Positions 8,990-17,734 of a stretch of DNA of 64,000 nt are shown in pieces; within the stretch, counting starts at the first letter, position 1, and every line of letters begins with the position of its first letter. This DNA comes from an uncultured Draconibacterium sp. (GTDB taxonomy: Bacteria > Bacteroidota > Bacteroidia > Bacteroidales > Prolixibacteraceae). The notes under the pieces are model-generated. The model made no database searches, had not been told where the DNA came from, and saw only the letters and a program-made list of their open reading frames with translations. The position numbers and the translations under genes are program-made. The stretch is taken from positions 4,901,501 through 4,965,500 of the forward strand of contig NZ_OY782038.1 of NCBI RefSeq assembly GCF_963677575.1, given 5' to 3'.

Positions 8990-9589
8990 ATGCAAAAATT
9001 AGAGATAGATCCTAAAGCCAAAGGTTTAATATTCGATTTAGATGGTACACTGGCCGATACCATGCCGGTACACTTTGTTGCTTACCAGAATATTCTTGGA
9101 AAGTACGGTGTCGATTATTCAACAAAAATGTTTTTAGAATTGGCAGGCGTTCCGGCTGTGGAAACCATTGTTAAAATTAATGAGGTTTATGGTTCGTCGC
9201 TGAATCCGGAGGAAGTGGGGCATGAAAAAGAAGCCGAATACGAACGTATGATGCACGAAATGAAACCCATCGAGCCTGTTGTTGATTTGGTAAAACAATA
9301 CCATGGGAAATTACCAATTGCAGTGGGAACCGGTGGTTATACGCGTCTCGCCTGGAAAACGCTCGAAATTATAGGTTTAAAAGATTATATCGAAATACTG
9401 GTTTCTGCCAACGATGTGCAAAACCCAAAACCACACCCTGAAACTTTTTTGCGTTGCGCAGAACAGATGGGTGTTAAACCCGAAGATTGCCAGGTTTTCG
9501 AAGATGGTGAACCCGGAATGAAAGCCGCACACGCAGCCGGAATGATGGCTACTTTGGTGACTGATTATTATGATGTTTTTAAAGCATAA
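8990..9589 (+). CDS. HAD-superfamily hydrolase, beta-phosphoglucomutase/phosphatase type
   Basis: 199 residues. Motif I is FDLDGTLADT (nucleophile and acid Asp), a helical cap follows (about 30-85), motif II is the T of VGTGGYT, motif III the K of NPKPHPE, and motif IV is EDGEPG. PKPxPExFL and EDxxxGxxAAxxAGM are typical of the phosphoglycolate phosphatase/beta-PGM subgroup. It acts on a small phosphorylated metabolite in the cytoplasm; the exact substrate cannot be read from the sequence. The gene stands alone with its own promoter-like element. Confidence 0.85.
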   Translation: MQKLEIDPKAKGLIFDLDGTLADTMPVHFVAYQNILGKYGVDYSTKMFLELAGVPAVETIVKINEVYGSSLNPEEVGHEKEAEYERMMHEMKPIEPVVDLVKQYHGKLPIAVGTGGYTRLAWKTLEIIGLKDYIEILVSANDVQNPKPHPETFLRCAEQMGVKPEDCQVFEDGEPGMKAAHAAGMMATLVTDYYDVFKA

Positions 9590-9715
9590 TCTATCGCGAT
9601 TGTAATGTAGAAATTAGCATTCATACAAGTTCGTTGTGCGTAAAAATCGGGAAAAAGAATATGTAGGTCGTTTTATTAGGACTAAATTTGAAGGGAATAA
9701 TACTTAAGATGTCGA

Positions 9716-11749
9716 ATGGATTTTAACGTAGTATCAGATTATAAACCTACCGGAGATCAACCCGAGGCGATAAGGCAACTGGTTGAAGGCGTGGAGAGCG
9801 GGGAGCGTTATCAAACCTTGCTGGGGGTAACCGGATCGGGAAAGACATTTACCATGGCCAATGTTATTAAAGAAGTGCAACGCCCTACTTTATTGTTGAG
9901 CCATAACAAAACACTGGCCGCTCAGTTGTACAGCGAAATGAAACAGTTTTTCCCCAATAACGCCGTGGAGTATTTTGTTTCGTATTACGACTATTACCAG
10001 CCCGAAGCGTATTTACCAACCACCGATACTTACATTGAAAAAGACCTCTCGATTAATGAGGATATTGAAAAACTACGTTTGAGTGCAACCTCAGCCTTGC
10101 TGTCGGGGCGGCGCGATGTTGTGGTGGTTTCATCTGTTTCGTGTTTATATGGAATTGGAAACCCCGAAGATTTTCATGCTAACGTTACGAAGGTAAAAAT
10201 TGGCGACGAAGTTTCGCGAAATGCTTTGTTGTACAATTTTGTTGAAGCGTTGTATAGTAGGAGCGAAGTAGAGTTTAAAAGAGGCAATTTCAGGGTGAAA
10301 GGCGATACGGTTGACATTTTTCCTGCGTACGCCGATGTGGCTTACCGTATAACTTTTTGGGGCGATGAAATTGAAGAATTGTCTAGCTTCGATCCGGAAG
10401 ACGGACTAACCATCGAAACACTGGATGAGATTGTTATTTACCCGGCAAATATTTTCGTTACCACAAAAGACCGCATGAAATCGGCCATTCATCAAATTCA
10501 GGATGATTTGGTAAAGCAGGTGGATTTTTTCAAAGAAATTGGAAAGCCGCTGGAAGCCAAACGTATTTTGGAACGTACCGAATACGATATGGAAATGATG
10601 CGTGAACTGGGTTATTGTCCGGGAGTGGAAAACTACTCGCGTTATTTTGATGGGCGCGCACCCGGCACACGTCCTTTCTGTTTGATGGATTATTTCCCCG
10701 ACGATTTTCTGGTGGTAATTGACGAAAGCCATGTTACCATTCCGCAAATACGTGCCATGTATGGCGGCGATAATTCAAGAAAAACAAACTTAGTAGAATA
10801 CGGATTTCGTTTGCCTGCCGCTATTGATAACCGCCCGCTGAAGTTTGAAGAATTTGAAACGCTGGTCAATCAGGTAGTTTATGTAAGTGCTACTCCTGCC
10901 GACTATGAGCTGGCAAAATGCGAAGGTGTTGTGGTTGAACAGATCATCCGGCCAACAGGTTTGCTGGATCCGATAATCGATGTGCGTCCAAGCACGAATC
11001 AGATTGACGATTTATTGCATGAAATTCATATTCGTATCGATAAAAATGAGCGTGTACTGGTGACCACCCTTACCAAAAGGATGGCCGAAGAACTCTCGAA
11101 ATACCTGGTGAATATGGGCGTGAAAACCCGCTACATTCACTCTGATGTTGATACCATGGAACGCATTGAAATTATGGAGCAACTGCGAAAAGGAGAGTTT
11201 GATGTGTTGGTTGGTATTAACCTGCTACGTGAAGGACTTGATTTGCCGGAGGTTTCCCTTGTTGCTATTTTGGATGCGGATAAGGAAGGCTTTTTACGCT
11301 CCGAAAGATCGTTGACACAGACGGCAGGACGTGCAGCGCGTAACCTGAATGGAATGGTAATTATGTATGCCGATAAAGTTACCGACTCGATGCAAAAGAC
11401 CATTGACTCGACTAACTACCGCCGCGAGAAACAGTTGAAATACAATGAAGAAAATAACATCGTACCAAAAGCAATTGTGAAACCAACACGCGAGATTATT
11501 GGTTACGAATACCGTAGCGACAAAAATCAGGAGTACGAAGGCGGAATGGGGCAGCCCGATATTGCTGCCGATCCCGTTGTGCAGTACATGAGTGTTGAGG
11601 GACTGGAAAAAGCGGTGGAAAAAACGAAAAAACAAATGCAGGCATCGGCTAAAGACCTTGACTTTATTGAGGCCGCCCGTTTACGCGATGAGATGTTTGC
11701 TTTGCAGGCTTTAATTCAGGAACGTAAACAAGGTAAAGGGAAAAAGTAA
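9716..11749 (+). CDS. uvrB: Excinuclease ABC subunit B (UvrB)
   Basis: 677 residues, the usual UvrB length. The damage-verifying helicase of nucleotide excision repair. Visible parts: Walker A GVTGSGKTFT (about 39-48); the beta-hairpin YYDYYQPEAY used to probe DNA; DESH motif II (VVIDESHVT); helicase motifs TLTKRMAEEL and INLLREGLDLPEV; QTAGRAARN; and a C-terminal UVR domain (about 625-660) that contacts UvrC. The ATG at 9716 opens with MDFNVVSDYKPTGDQPEAI, the expected N terminus. uvrA and uvrC are not nearby. Confidence 0.97.
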   Translation: MDFNVVSDYKPTGDQPEAIRQLVEGVESGERYQTLLGVTGSGKTFTMANVIKEVQRPTLLLSHNKTLAAQLYSEMKQFFPNNAVEYFVSYYDYYQPEAYLPTTDTYIEKDLSINEDIEKLRLSATSALLSGRRDVVVVSSVSCLYGIGNPEDFHANVTKVKIGDEVSRNALLYNFVEALYSRSEVEFKRGNFRVKGDTVDIFPAYADVAYRITFWGDEIEELSSFDPEDGLTIETLDEIVIYPANIFVTTKDRMKSAIHQIQDDLVKQVDFFKEIGKPLEAKRILERTEYDMEMMRELGYCPGVENYSRYFDGRAPGTRPFCLMDYFPDDFLVVIDESHVTIPQIRAMYGGDNSRKTNLVEYGFRLPAAIDNRPLKFEEFETLVNQVVYVSATPADYELAKCEGVVVEQIIRPTGLLDPIIDVRPSTNQIDDLLHEIHIRIDKNERVLVTTLTKRMAEELSKYLVNMGVKTRYIHSDVDTMERIEIMEQLRKGEFDVLVGINLLREGLDLPEVSLVAILDADKEGFLRSERSLTQTAGRAARNLNGMVIMYADKVTDSMQKTIDSTNYRREKQLKYNEENNIVPKAIVKPTREIIGYEYRSDKNQEYEGGMGQPDIAADPVVQYMSVEGLEKAVEKTKKQMQASAKDLDFIEAARLRDEMFALQALIQERKQGKGKK

Positions 11750-11776
11750 AAAGGCAAAAGTAAAAAGGTAAAAGGA
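11750..11776. repeat. Simple repeat AAAGGCAAAAGTAAA type
   Basis: Degenerate 15-mer units right after the uvrB stop. The reverse complement of the same unit occurs three times at 20741-20785. Confidence 0.6.
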
Positions 11777-11870
11777 TTGCAAGTATCCAGTAACAAATCA
11801 TCATTTTATCAGTTTAACAATTTTTAATTTGAGGGCAAGGTCTATAAATAGCATGTTCTTTAAAAAAGTG

Positions 11871-11878
11871 TATTTTTG
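11871..11878 (+). promoter_or_regulatory. Putative -7 promoter element (TAnnTTTG)
   Basis: TATTTTTG matches the Bacteroidota housekeeping -7 consensus and lies 17 bases before the ATG of the YIP1-type gene. smpB, only 16 bases past that gene, would share the promoter. Confidence 0.55.
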
Positions 11879-11895
11879 CCGCAAAATTGTGAGGG

Positions 11896-12459
11896 ATGGA
11901 ATTTTCATTTTCAAAACTTTTAAGTGACGTTAAGCTGATACTTGTAAATCCGAATGGATTTTGGGTGGAGCAGAAAGAAACGGACGACAGTAAAAAACTA
12001 TGGCTGTCTTACTTGTTGCCAATTGCATTGACCGGGGCAGTTGCTGTTTTTATTGGCGAGTTCTTTAAACGCACCGATTTTTTTATTCAGTTCCCCTTAT
12101 TAAAAGCAGCTCGCGAAATTTTGCTTTTTGTTCTGCAATACTTTATCAGTGTGTTTTTTACCAATGAGTTGATGAAGACTTTTGGCGGAGAAAAGAATGT
12201 TGATTTGGCGCGGAAACTGGTTGTATATTCGATGACACCAATGCTTTTGGTATCGGTAATTACCGGTTTGTTCCCGTTTTTATACGTCGTCGATATTCTT
12301 GGAGTTTACAGTTTTTACCTGTTTTGGATAGGTGCAAAAGAGTTGCTGACTTTTCCTGAGAACAAGGAACAGAGCTATATTTTAATCACAATTGTGGTTA
12401 ACTTTTTTATATTTAGTTTTTTAAGTGTATTCTTGTCGAAACTGCTACTGATTTTTTAA
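11896..12459 (+). CDS. YIP1-family inner-membrane protein
   Basis: 187 residues with an N-terminal cytoplasmic segment (LLSDVKLILVNPNGFW) and about five membrane helices at roughly 34-52, 70-92, 110-135, 138-148 and 160-185. The N-terminal motif and helix layout match Yip1-domain proteins of Bacteroidota, whose role is not established. It precedes smpB by 16 bases and is probably co-transcribed with it. Confidence 0.7.
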   Translation: MEFSFSKLLSDVKLILVNPNGFWVEQKETDDSKKLWLSYLLPIALTGAVAVFIGEFFKRTDFFIQFPLLKAAREILLFVLQYFISVFFTNELMKTFGGEKNVDLARKLVVYSMTPMLLVSVITGLFPFLYVVDILGVYSFYLFWIGAKELLTFPENKEQSYILITIVVNFFIFSFLSVFLSKLLLIF

Positions 12460-12475
12460 TTTAGCCGCCGGAAAT

Positions 12476-12937
12476 ATGTCACATAAGCCACAGCAAAATA
12501 TTAGCATAAAGAACCGTAAAGCCTCATTTAATTATGAGCTTATCGAGCGTTTTGTGGCCGGACTGAAGTTGGTTGGAACCGAGATTAAATCCATCCGCAA
12601 CGGGAAAGTTAATCTCACCGATTCGTACTGCACGCTTATCAGAGGCGAAATGTATGTGATAAATCTGCACATTGCCGAATACGAACTGGGCACTATAAAT
12701 AATCATATTGCCAAGCGCGACCGAAAATTATTGCTCAACAAAAAGGAAATTGAAAAGCTCGATAAAAAGGTAAAAGAATCGGGGCTTACTATTGTTCCCA
12801 CAAAACTGTTTGTTAACGACCGTGGTCTGGCAAAACTCGAAATTGCCCTCGCTCGTGGTAAAAAAACATACGATAAACGCGAGACACTAAAAACCAAAGA
12901 CGCCAAACGCGACATCGATCGGGCGATGAAATTCTAG
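12476..12937 (+). CDS. smpB: SsrA-binding protein SmpB
   Basis: 153 residues, normal for the family. It binds tmRNA and delivers it to stalled ribosomes in trans-translation. The sequence shows NRKASFNYELIERFVAGLKLVGTEIKS at the start, then GEMYVINLHIAEYE, RDRKLLLNKKEI, LFVNDRGLAKLEIALARGKK and the basic tail KRDIDRAMKF that folds in the decoding centre. ssrA itself is not in this window. Confidence 0.97.
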   Translation: MSHKPQQNISIKNRKASFNYELIERFVAGLKLVGTEIKSIRNGKVNLTDSYCTLIRGEMYVINLHIAEYELGTINNHIAKRDRKLLLNKKEIEKLDKKVKESGLTIVPTKLFVNDRGLAKLEIALARGKKTYDKRETLKTKDAKRDIDRAMKF

Positions 12938-13109
12938 TGTTTTTACCCATTTTTCGTCCCAGCAACTCCCGGTATTTTACCATTTAGTTCATCATTAAGC
13001 TGTTTTACGGGCTGTAAACTTACGTTTGTAATATTTTATGTAAATTTAAAAGCAACCTTTTTTACTGCAAATGCATCTTAACCGAAACAATACTCAAAAA
13101 AAACAAACT

Positions 13110-13235
13110 ATGAAAAAAATCCTCTTTGCTGTAATCGCACTGCTCATTCTCGCATCGTGTACCGATGAAGATAAGAAACAAAAAGTCGAGATTGATTCGA
13201 CATATGAAAATGTAAGAGTAGAAATCATTGAATAA
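13110..13235 (+). CDS. Small lipoprotein (41 aa)
   Basis: An ATG opens a 41-codon frame with a lipoprotein signal: a basic start (MKKI), a hydrophobic core and the lipobox LASC with C17 as the lipidated residue, followed by TDEDKKQ. The mature part is only about 25 residues, acidic at first (TDED) with several lysines. It precedes the next gene by seven bases and is probably in the same transcript. No family recognised. Confidence 0.6.
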   Translation: MKKILFAVIALLILASCTDEDKKQKVEIDSTYENVRVEIIE

Positions 13236-13242
13236 TAAAGCT

Positions 13243-13749
13243 ATGAAGAACTATCGTCCCAATAAAATTGTGCTTGGTTTTATCTTTTTATTCGCATTCG
13301 TTGTTTTAAAATCTGATATAATCCCTGAAAATTCGCATCAGGTTCAACGAACGGTACTAATAACCAATTGCAGCGATTTCCCCGATATCCAATTTGTCGG
13401 TTATATAACAGGTCCAATGGCTGATGAAAACGATTTTTACCTTATAGAAGATGATCAGCTATTGCATAAAGGTTACAAGTTTAATTCTTTATATGTTTTT
13501 GGAATTAAAAAGAACAGTTTAACAGAACTTGGAGGTATAGAAAATCTAACCGAAGATTATGTATTGGAAAAGGTTGATCCTGGAGCTATATTAAGTTCTG
13601 CAACTCTATATATCGACAATTCTTCGATGCTTGAAAAAGACGAAATATATTATGAAATGGAGAAAATTTCAGAAGATGTTTTTGTAGCAAAGCTGAAAAC
13701 GCAAATCTCGTATTTCTCTGATAATACAAAAGATATTGAGGAATATTAA
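13243..13749 (+). CDS. Hypothetical membrane-anchored protein
   Basis: About 168 residues from the ATG at 13243; the longer reading uses a TTG inside the preceding gene and is less likely. A single N-terminal hydrophobic helix (IVLGFIFLFAFVVLK) is followed by a soluble, acidic, beta-rich part. I recognise no domain. Its stop overlaps the start of the next gene (TAATG), so the two are translationally coupled and probably act together. Confidence 0.6.
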   Translation: MKNYRPNKIVLGFIFLFAFVVLKSDIIPENSHQVQRTVLITNCSDFPDIQFVGYITGPMADENDFYLIEDDQLLHKGYKFNSLYVFGIKKNSLTELGGIENLTEDYVLEKVDPGAILSSATLYIDNSSMLEKDEIYYEMEKISEDVFVAKLKTQISYFSDNTKDIEEY

Positions 13750-14108
13750 TGGAAGCTTTTCAATACGAAAAAGATTTTATAAGTGCACTGCTAATTACCA
13801 TTTTAGCTGAGGTAATTTGTTTCTTTATTTTAATTCGCAGCCCTTATTTTAAAGAAATTCGCAAAAACGGCTGGCCAAAAATGCTGGCCGTTGTTGCTTT
13901 GGCTACCATTACAACATTGCCTTATTTATGGTTTATTCTGCCTGCTTTTGTCTCCGATAAGCTTTGGTATCATATTATTGGAGAAATAGGTGTGGTTGTT
14001 ATTGAGTCACTAATATTTTTCTTGTTCTTTAAAATCCATTACCGAAAAATGTTATTACTGGCTTTCCTGTGTAATCTGTTTTCTTACTTACTGGGTTTGC
14101 TAATCTAG
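13749..14108 (+). CDS. Hypothetical integral membrane protein
   Basis: 119 residues with four likely helices: about 11-26, 41-60, 73-94 and 98-117. No motif recognised. Overlap with the preceding gene's stop codon suggests a membrane protein paired with that anchored protein. AGCGTTTTAAACGCT just downstream forms a short palindrome between this gene and the convergent exonuclease gene. Confidence 0.6.
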   Translation: MEAFQYEKDFISALLITILAEVICFFILIRSPYFKEIRKNGWPKMLAVVALATITTLPYLWFILPAFVSDKLWYHIIGEIGVVVIESLIFFLFFKIHYRKMLLLAFLCNLFSYLLGLLI

Positions 14109-14125
14109 TTTGGTTTCAAAGCGTT

Positions 14126-14848
14126 TTAAACGCTCTCTAAATTCTCAAACGGAATAATTTTATCGCCTTTGTATTTTAGCAGTAGGTTGGCAACGGCCAT
14201 TGTGTCTTTTTCGCAGTAGGTTACAATGCGGTCAATATCGTTTTCTTCCCAGTAAACTTTGGCCACCTGGCTACCATCGATATCGTCTTTTGGTGTGGGA
14301 ATATTAAACAGCTCGCACAACAACGATAAAGAAGTATAATGTTTATAGTCGCCAAATTTCCATAGTTGCAGGGTATCGATCAAAACATCTTTTACTTCCC
14401 AGGGTTTGGCACCGGCAATGTCGAGCACTTTCGGAAGCGTTAAATTATTCACCAGAGCTCTTCTCGAAATGTACGGGAAATCGAACTCCTGACCATTGTG
14501 CGCACAAAGTCGGCGTTTACCGGCACGCGCAAAACTATCCAATGCATTAAAGAAATTCTGGATCAGCTTTTTCTCATCGTCATCGTAAAACGATTTCACA
14601 CGAAAATAAGGTTCTCCTTTTTTCTGAACAACATAACCGGCCGAAATGCAGGCGATCTTACCAAACTCGGCATAAATTCCGGCGCGCTCGTACAGCTCGT
14701 GCGGTAGTTTGCCATCGTTGATCTGGAATTGCATTTTGCGCTCCCAAAGTTGTTGCCATTTTTCGTTTAGCTCGGTATATTCCGGTGCAAGCGGAACGGT
14801 CTCGATGTCGAGAAAAAGAATCTCTTCGATGTTTAAGTTTTTAAGCAT
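14126..14848 (-). CDS. Predicted 3'-5' exonuclease, PolB-like DEDD family
   Basis: 240 residues. The DEDD acidic residues can be placed: D and E in LFLDIETVPL (about 14-16), D in AHNGQEFDFPY and D in YCEKDTMAV. The order and spacing match the family annotated as 'predicted 3'-5' exonuclease related to the PolB exonuclease domain'. It acts on DNA or RNA ends in the cytoplasm; the substrate is unknown. Its ATG overlaps the udk stop by one base (TGATG), so it is the second gene of an operon with uridine kinase. Confidence 0.82.
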   Translation of the reverse strand: MLKNLNIEEILFLDIETVPLAPEYTELNEKWQQLWERKMQFQINDGKLPHELYERAGIYAEFGKIACISAGYVVQKKGEPYFRVKSFYDDDEKKLIQNFFNALDSFARAGKRRLCAHNGQEFDFPYISRRALVNNLTLPKVLDIAGAKPWEVKDVLIDTLQLWKFGDYKHYTSLSLLCELFNIPTPKDDIDGSQVAKVYWEENDIDRIVTYCEKDTMAVANLLLKYKGDKIIPFENLESV

Positions 14849-15462
14849 CAGGTTTTGTTTAAGGTTTGTAGTATGTGATTAGTTAAAATTTGGATGGCAA
14901 TTTTGTTCTTGCCACCTTGTGGAACAATAATATCGGCGTAACGTTTTGTTGGTTCAATAAACTGTATGTGGCTTGGGCGAACCGTTTTTTTGTAGCGTTT
15001 CAACACCTGCTCAACATCCCGGCCACGCTCTTGAATATCGCGCTGTATTACGCGTGCCAGCCGAACATCCGAGTCGCAATCAACATAAACTTTTATGTCC
15101 ATCAAATCGCGTAATGCTGCATTGGTAAGGCACAAAATTCCTTCAATTATCAACACGTGTTTTGGTTCAACAATATTTGTTTCTTTTTGTCTTGTGCAGC
15201 TGATAAATGAATATACCGGTTCTTCAATCGATAATCCCTGTTTAAGTTTTTTTACGTGGTCGATCATTAAGTCGAACTCGATAGAATCGGGGTGGTCGAA
15301 GTTTTTTTGTCTGCGTTCTTCCAACGAAAGATCACTGTTATCGTAGTAATATGAGTCGTGTGAAAGTATCGCCACCTCGTTATCACAAAACTTTTCGCTA
15401 ATTTTTTTTACAACCGTAGTTTTTCCCGAACCCGTGCCGCCTGCAATGCCAATTACCAGCAT
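14848..15462 (-). CDS. udk: Uridine kinase
   Basis: About 204 residues. The P-loop GIAGGTGSGKTTVV is at the N terminus, followed by SHDSYYYD and FDHPDSIEFDLM, both typical of uridine/cytidine kinases. It phosphorylates uridine and cytidine in pyrimidine salvage. I chose the ATG at 15462 (MLVIGIAGG) over the in-frame TTG at 15471. A PolB-like exonuclease gene follows with a one-base overlap. Confidence 0.93.
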   Translation of the reverse strand: MLVIGIAGGTGSGKTTVVKKISEKFCDNEVAILSHDSYYYDNSDLSLEERRQKNFDHPDSIEFDLMIDHVKKLKQGLSIEEPVYSFISCTRQKETNIVEPKHVLIIEGILCLTNAALRDLMDIKVYVDCDSDVRLARVIQRDIQERGRDVEQVLKRYKKTVRPSHIQFIEPTKRYADIIVPQGGKNKIAIQILTNHILQTLNKT

Positions 15463-15522
15463 ATTGTTCAATTTATTTGTTAAATGATAATTGAAGATTA
15501 AAATTAAACGCTAAGAAAACAC

Positions 15523-15530
15523 TATTTTCG
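15523..15530 (+). promoter_or_regulatory. Putative -7 element
   Basis: TATTTTCG lies 38 bases before the Dabb gene; a one-base variant of TAnnTTTG. Confidence 0.35.
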
Positions 15531-15567
15531 CAGCCATAAAAGCACAAGTTACAAAAAATAGACAGCA

Positions 15568-15867
15568 ATGATTAATCACGTCGTTCTTTTTAAATTGAAG
15601 AATTATCCGGCCGAAGAAAAAACGGAAATAATTGCCGAACTAAAAGCAATGTTATTGGGTTTAAAAGATAAAATCGCCGAATTGAAGCACATTGAAGTAG
15701 GCGAAAATTATGAATTAGACGCAAAAAGTTACGATATGGCCCTGCTTACACATTTCGAAAGTGTTGAAGATCTGGACGTATATCGTGTGCATCCTGAGCA
15801 TTTAAAAGTAGTAAAACGCATTGGCGAAACTACCGATGCACGTGCTGCTGTTGATTTTAATTTTTAA
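15568..15867 (+). CDS. Dabb-family (stress-responsive alpha/beta barrel) protein
   Basis: 99 residues beginning INHVVLFKLK, the hallmark opening of the dimeric alpha/beta-barrel (Dabb) domain, with a central YDMALLTHFESVEDLDVY segment and HPEHLKVVKRI. The family forms dimers with small hydrophobic pockets; function in bacteria is mostly unknown. manA follows after 36 bases. Confidence 0.8.
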   Translation: MINHVVLFKLKNYPAEEKTEIIAELKAMLLGLKDKIAELKHIEVGENYELDAKSYDMALLTHFESVEDLDVYRVHPEHLKVVKRIGETTDARAAVDFNF

Positions 15868-15903
15868 TCCAATTTTTAAATTATACGATAATCCGTACCA
15901 ACT

Positions 15904-16887
15904 ATGAGTAATCTGTATCCTATAAAATTCGCACCTATTTTTCATGATAAAATCTGGGGTGGAAACCGAATGAAAACCATCCTGAACAAAGATTTTGGCG
16001 ATATGCCAAACTGTGGCGAAAGCTGGGAACTATCAGGTGTTAACGGAAATATTTCGGTGGTGAGCAACGGCTTCTTGGCAGGTAACGACCTGAACGAGTT
16101 GATTGAAATTTACATGGGAGACTTGGTGGGCGACAAAGTCTACGAAAAATTTGGAAATGAATTTCCATTACTCATTAAATTTATCGATGCGCAGGACGAT
16201 CTGTCTATCCAGGTTCATCCAAACGATAAACTGTCGAAAGAGCGACACAATGCCTACGGTAAAACTGAAATGTGGTACGTGGCCGGAACTGAAAAAGGAG
16301 CACTTATCAATTCAGGATTTAACCAGGAAGTTGATCGCGAGAAATACCTGGAATATTTTAATGCCGGTAAATTAACCGATTTGCTACATTATGATGAGGC
16401 CCGGGTTGGCGATGTTTTCTTTATTCCCGCAGGGCGTGTTCATGCTATTGGTAAAGGTTGTTTGGTAGCCGAAATTCAGCAAACATCGGATGTAACCTAC
16501 CGTATTTTCGATTACAACCGTAAGGACGATAAAGGAAACGAGCGCGAATTGCATACCGACTTGGCATTGGATGCCATCGATTTTTCGTACTCGAGTCAGT
16601 ATAAAACAGATTACAAAACCGAGGAAAATAAAGCGGTAGAAATTGTAAGCTGCCCGTATTTCACTACAAATATTATCGAATTCAATAAAGAGCAGGATAA
16701 GGATTACAACCAGCTCGATTCGTTTGTTATTTACATGACAATGGAGGGAGATTTCGAAATTGTTACCGAAGGCGGATCAGAGACAGTGGCGATGGGAGAG
16801 ACCGTTCTTTTGCCGGCCAGCCTTGAGTCGGTGCAATTGAAACCAAAAAGCGAATCGGTAAAAATTCTCGAGGTTTATATCAAATAG
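15904..16887 (+). CDS. manA: Mannose-6-phosphate isomerase, type I
   Basis: 327 residues, the short cupin type. It interconverts mannose-6-phosphate and fructose-6-phosphate. Zinc-site motifs: the Q and H of LSIQVHPND, the E of GKTEMWYV, and a later H in IPAGRVHAIGKG. QTSDVTYRIFDYNR is also characteristic. It could feed GDP-mannose synthesis for surface polysaccharides or salvage mannose; no sugar gene is adjacent. Its ATG is 36 bases past the Dabb gene. Confidence 0.92.
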   Translation: MSNLYPIKFAPIFHDKIWGGNRMKTILNKDFGDMPNCGESWELSGVNGNISVVSNGFLAGNDLNELIEIYMGDLVGDKVYEKFGNEFPLLIKFIDAQDDLSIQVHPNDKLSKERHNAYGKTEMWYVAGTEKGALINSGFNQEVDREKYLEYFNAGKLTDLLHYDEARVGDVFFIPAGRVHAIGKGCLVAEIQQTSDVTYRIFDYNRKDDKGNERELHTDLALDAIDFSYSSQYKTDYKTEENKAVEIVSCPYFTTNIIEFNKEQDKDYNQLDSFVIYMTMEGDFEIVTEGGSETVAMGETVLLPASLESVQLKPKSESVKILEVYIK

Positions 16888-16933
16888 CAGAATATTTCTT
16901 ACCTTAAGAAATCATTCTAAAAACGCACCTTTT

Positions 16934-17530
16934 ATGGAGATAAAAGAAGCTCAGTTTGTGATGAGCAATACTGCAGTTGACAAATGTCCGGCACCCGATC
17001 GGCCGGAGTACGCTTTTATAGGCCGGTCGAATGTGGGCAAGTCATCGTTAATAAATATGCTCACCAACAAAAGATCGTTGGCAAAAATTTCGGGCAAACC
17101 CGGAAAAACACGCCTGATCAATCATTTTCTCATTAATAAAGAATGGTACCTGGTTGATTTGCCCGGCTACGGTTACGCACAAGTTCCAAAAGCCGAGCGC
17201 TTGAAATGGGAGAAAATGCTCAAAAATTATATCCTGAAACGAGAAAATCTGTATTGCCTGTTTGTGCTTATTGATGCAAGACACGAGGCACAAAAGGTAG
17301 ATCTTGAATTTATGGAGTGGCTGGGCATTAGCGAAATTCCTTTCAATATAATTTTTACCAAAACAGATAAACTGAAACCCCAAGAGCTGGAAAACAATTT
17401 GAAAGCCTACGAAGAGAAGATGTTTGAAGTCTGGGAAACAATGCCCGGTTATTTTATATCTTCGGCTGAAAAGGGAATTGGGAAAGACGAAATTCTGGGG
17501 ATGATAGCAGACATAAATAAGCAACAATAG
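16934..17530 (+). CDS. engB: Ribosome-biogenesis GTP-binding protein EngB/YsxC
   Basis: 198 residues, a single G domain. G1 is GRSNVGKSSLIN, G3 DLPGYGYA, G4 TKTDK and G5 SSAEKGIG. The KPGKTRLINHF stretch is the family's switch I. It assists assembly of the large ribosomal subunit. It is followed by the prs promoter region. Confidence 0.96.
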   Translation: MEIKEAQFVMSNTAVDKCPAPDRPEYAFIGRSNVGKSSLINMLTNKRSLAKISGKPGKTRLINHFLINKEWYLVDLPGYGYAQVPKAERLKWEKMLKNYILKRENLYCLFVLIDARHEAQKVDLEFMEWLGISEIPFNIIFTKTDKLKPQELENNLKAYEEKMFEVWETMPGYFISSAEKGIGKDEILGMIADINKQQ

Positions 17531-17592
17531 ATTTTTGTTGAATTGAACAAACTAAATGAGCTAACAATTATTTAAGAAATAGGTAAAGTTGT

Positions 17593-17600
17593 TAACTTTG
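17593..17600 (+). promoter_or_regulatory. Putative -7 promoter element for prs
   Basis: TAACTTTG, followed by C, matches the TAnnTTTG consensus exactly. A start site about seven bases later would give a leader of roughly 125 bases that contains a 34-codon ORF directly before prs. Confidence 0.6.
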
Positions 17601-17629
17601 CAAAATCTTTAATATTGAAATAAACCAAG

Positions 17630-17734
17630 ATGGCGAAACGTAAAGTAATGCTGAATTTTACTTCTGAAATGTGGTTTTATAAGCTCGCCATATCTACTCC
17701 AACACAATTTATTGAAACAAAAATTATTAAATAA
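17630..17734 (+). CDS. 34-codon upstream ORF abutting prs
   Basis: ATG opens MAKRKVMLNFTSEMWFY and the frame closes with TAA; the prs ATG begins at the very next base. It is too short for a known fold. The opening KRKVMLNF resembles the first strand of NIL domains, but the rest does not continue as one. It could be a leader peptide that couples translation to prs, or a remnant. Coding status uncertain. Confidence 0.4.
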   Translation: MAKRKVMLNFTSEMWFYKLAISTPTQFIETKIIK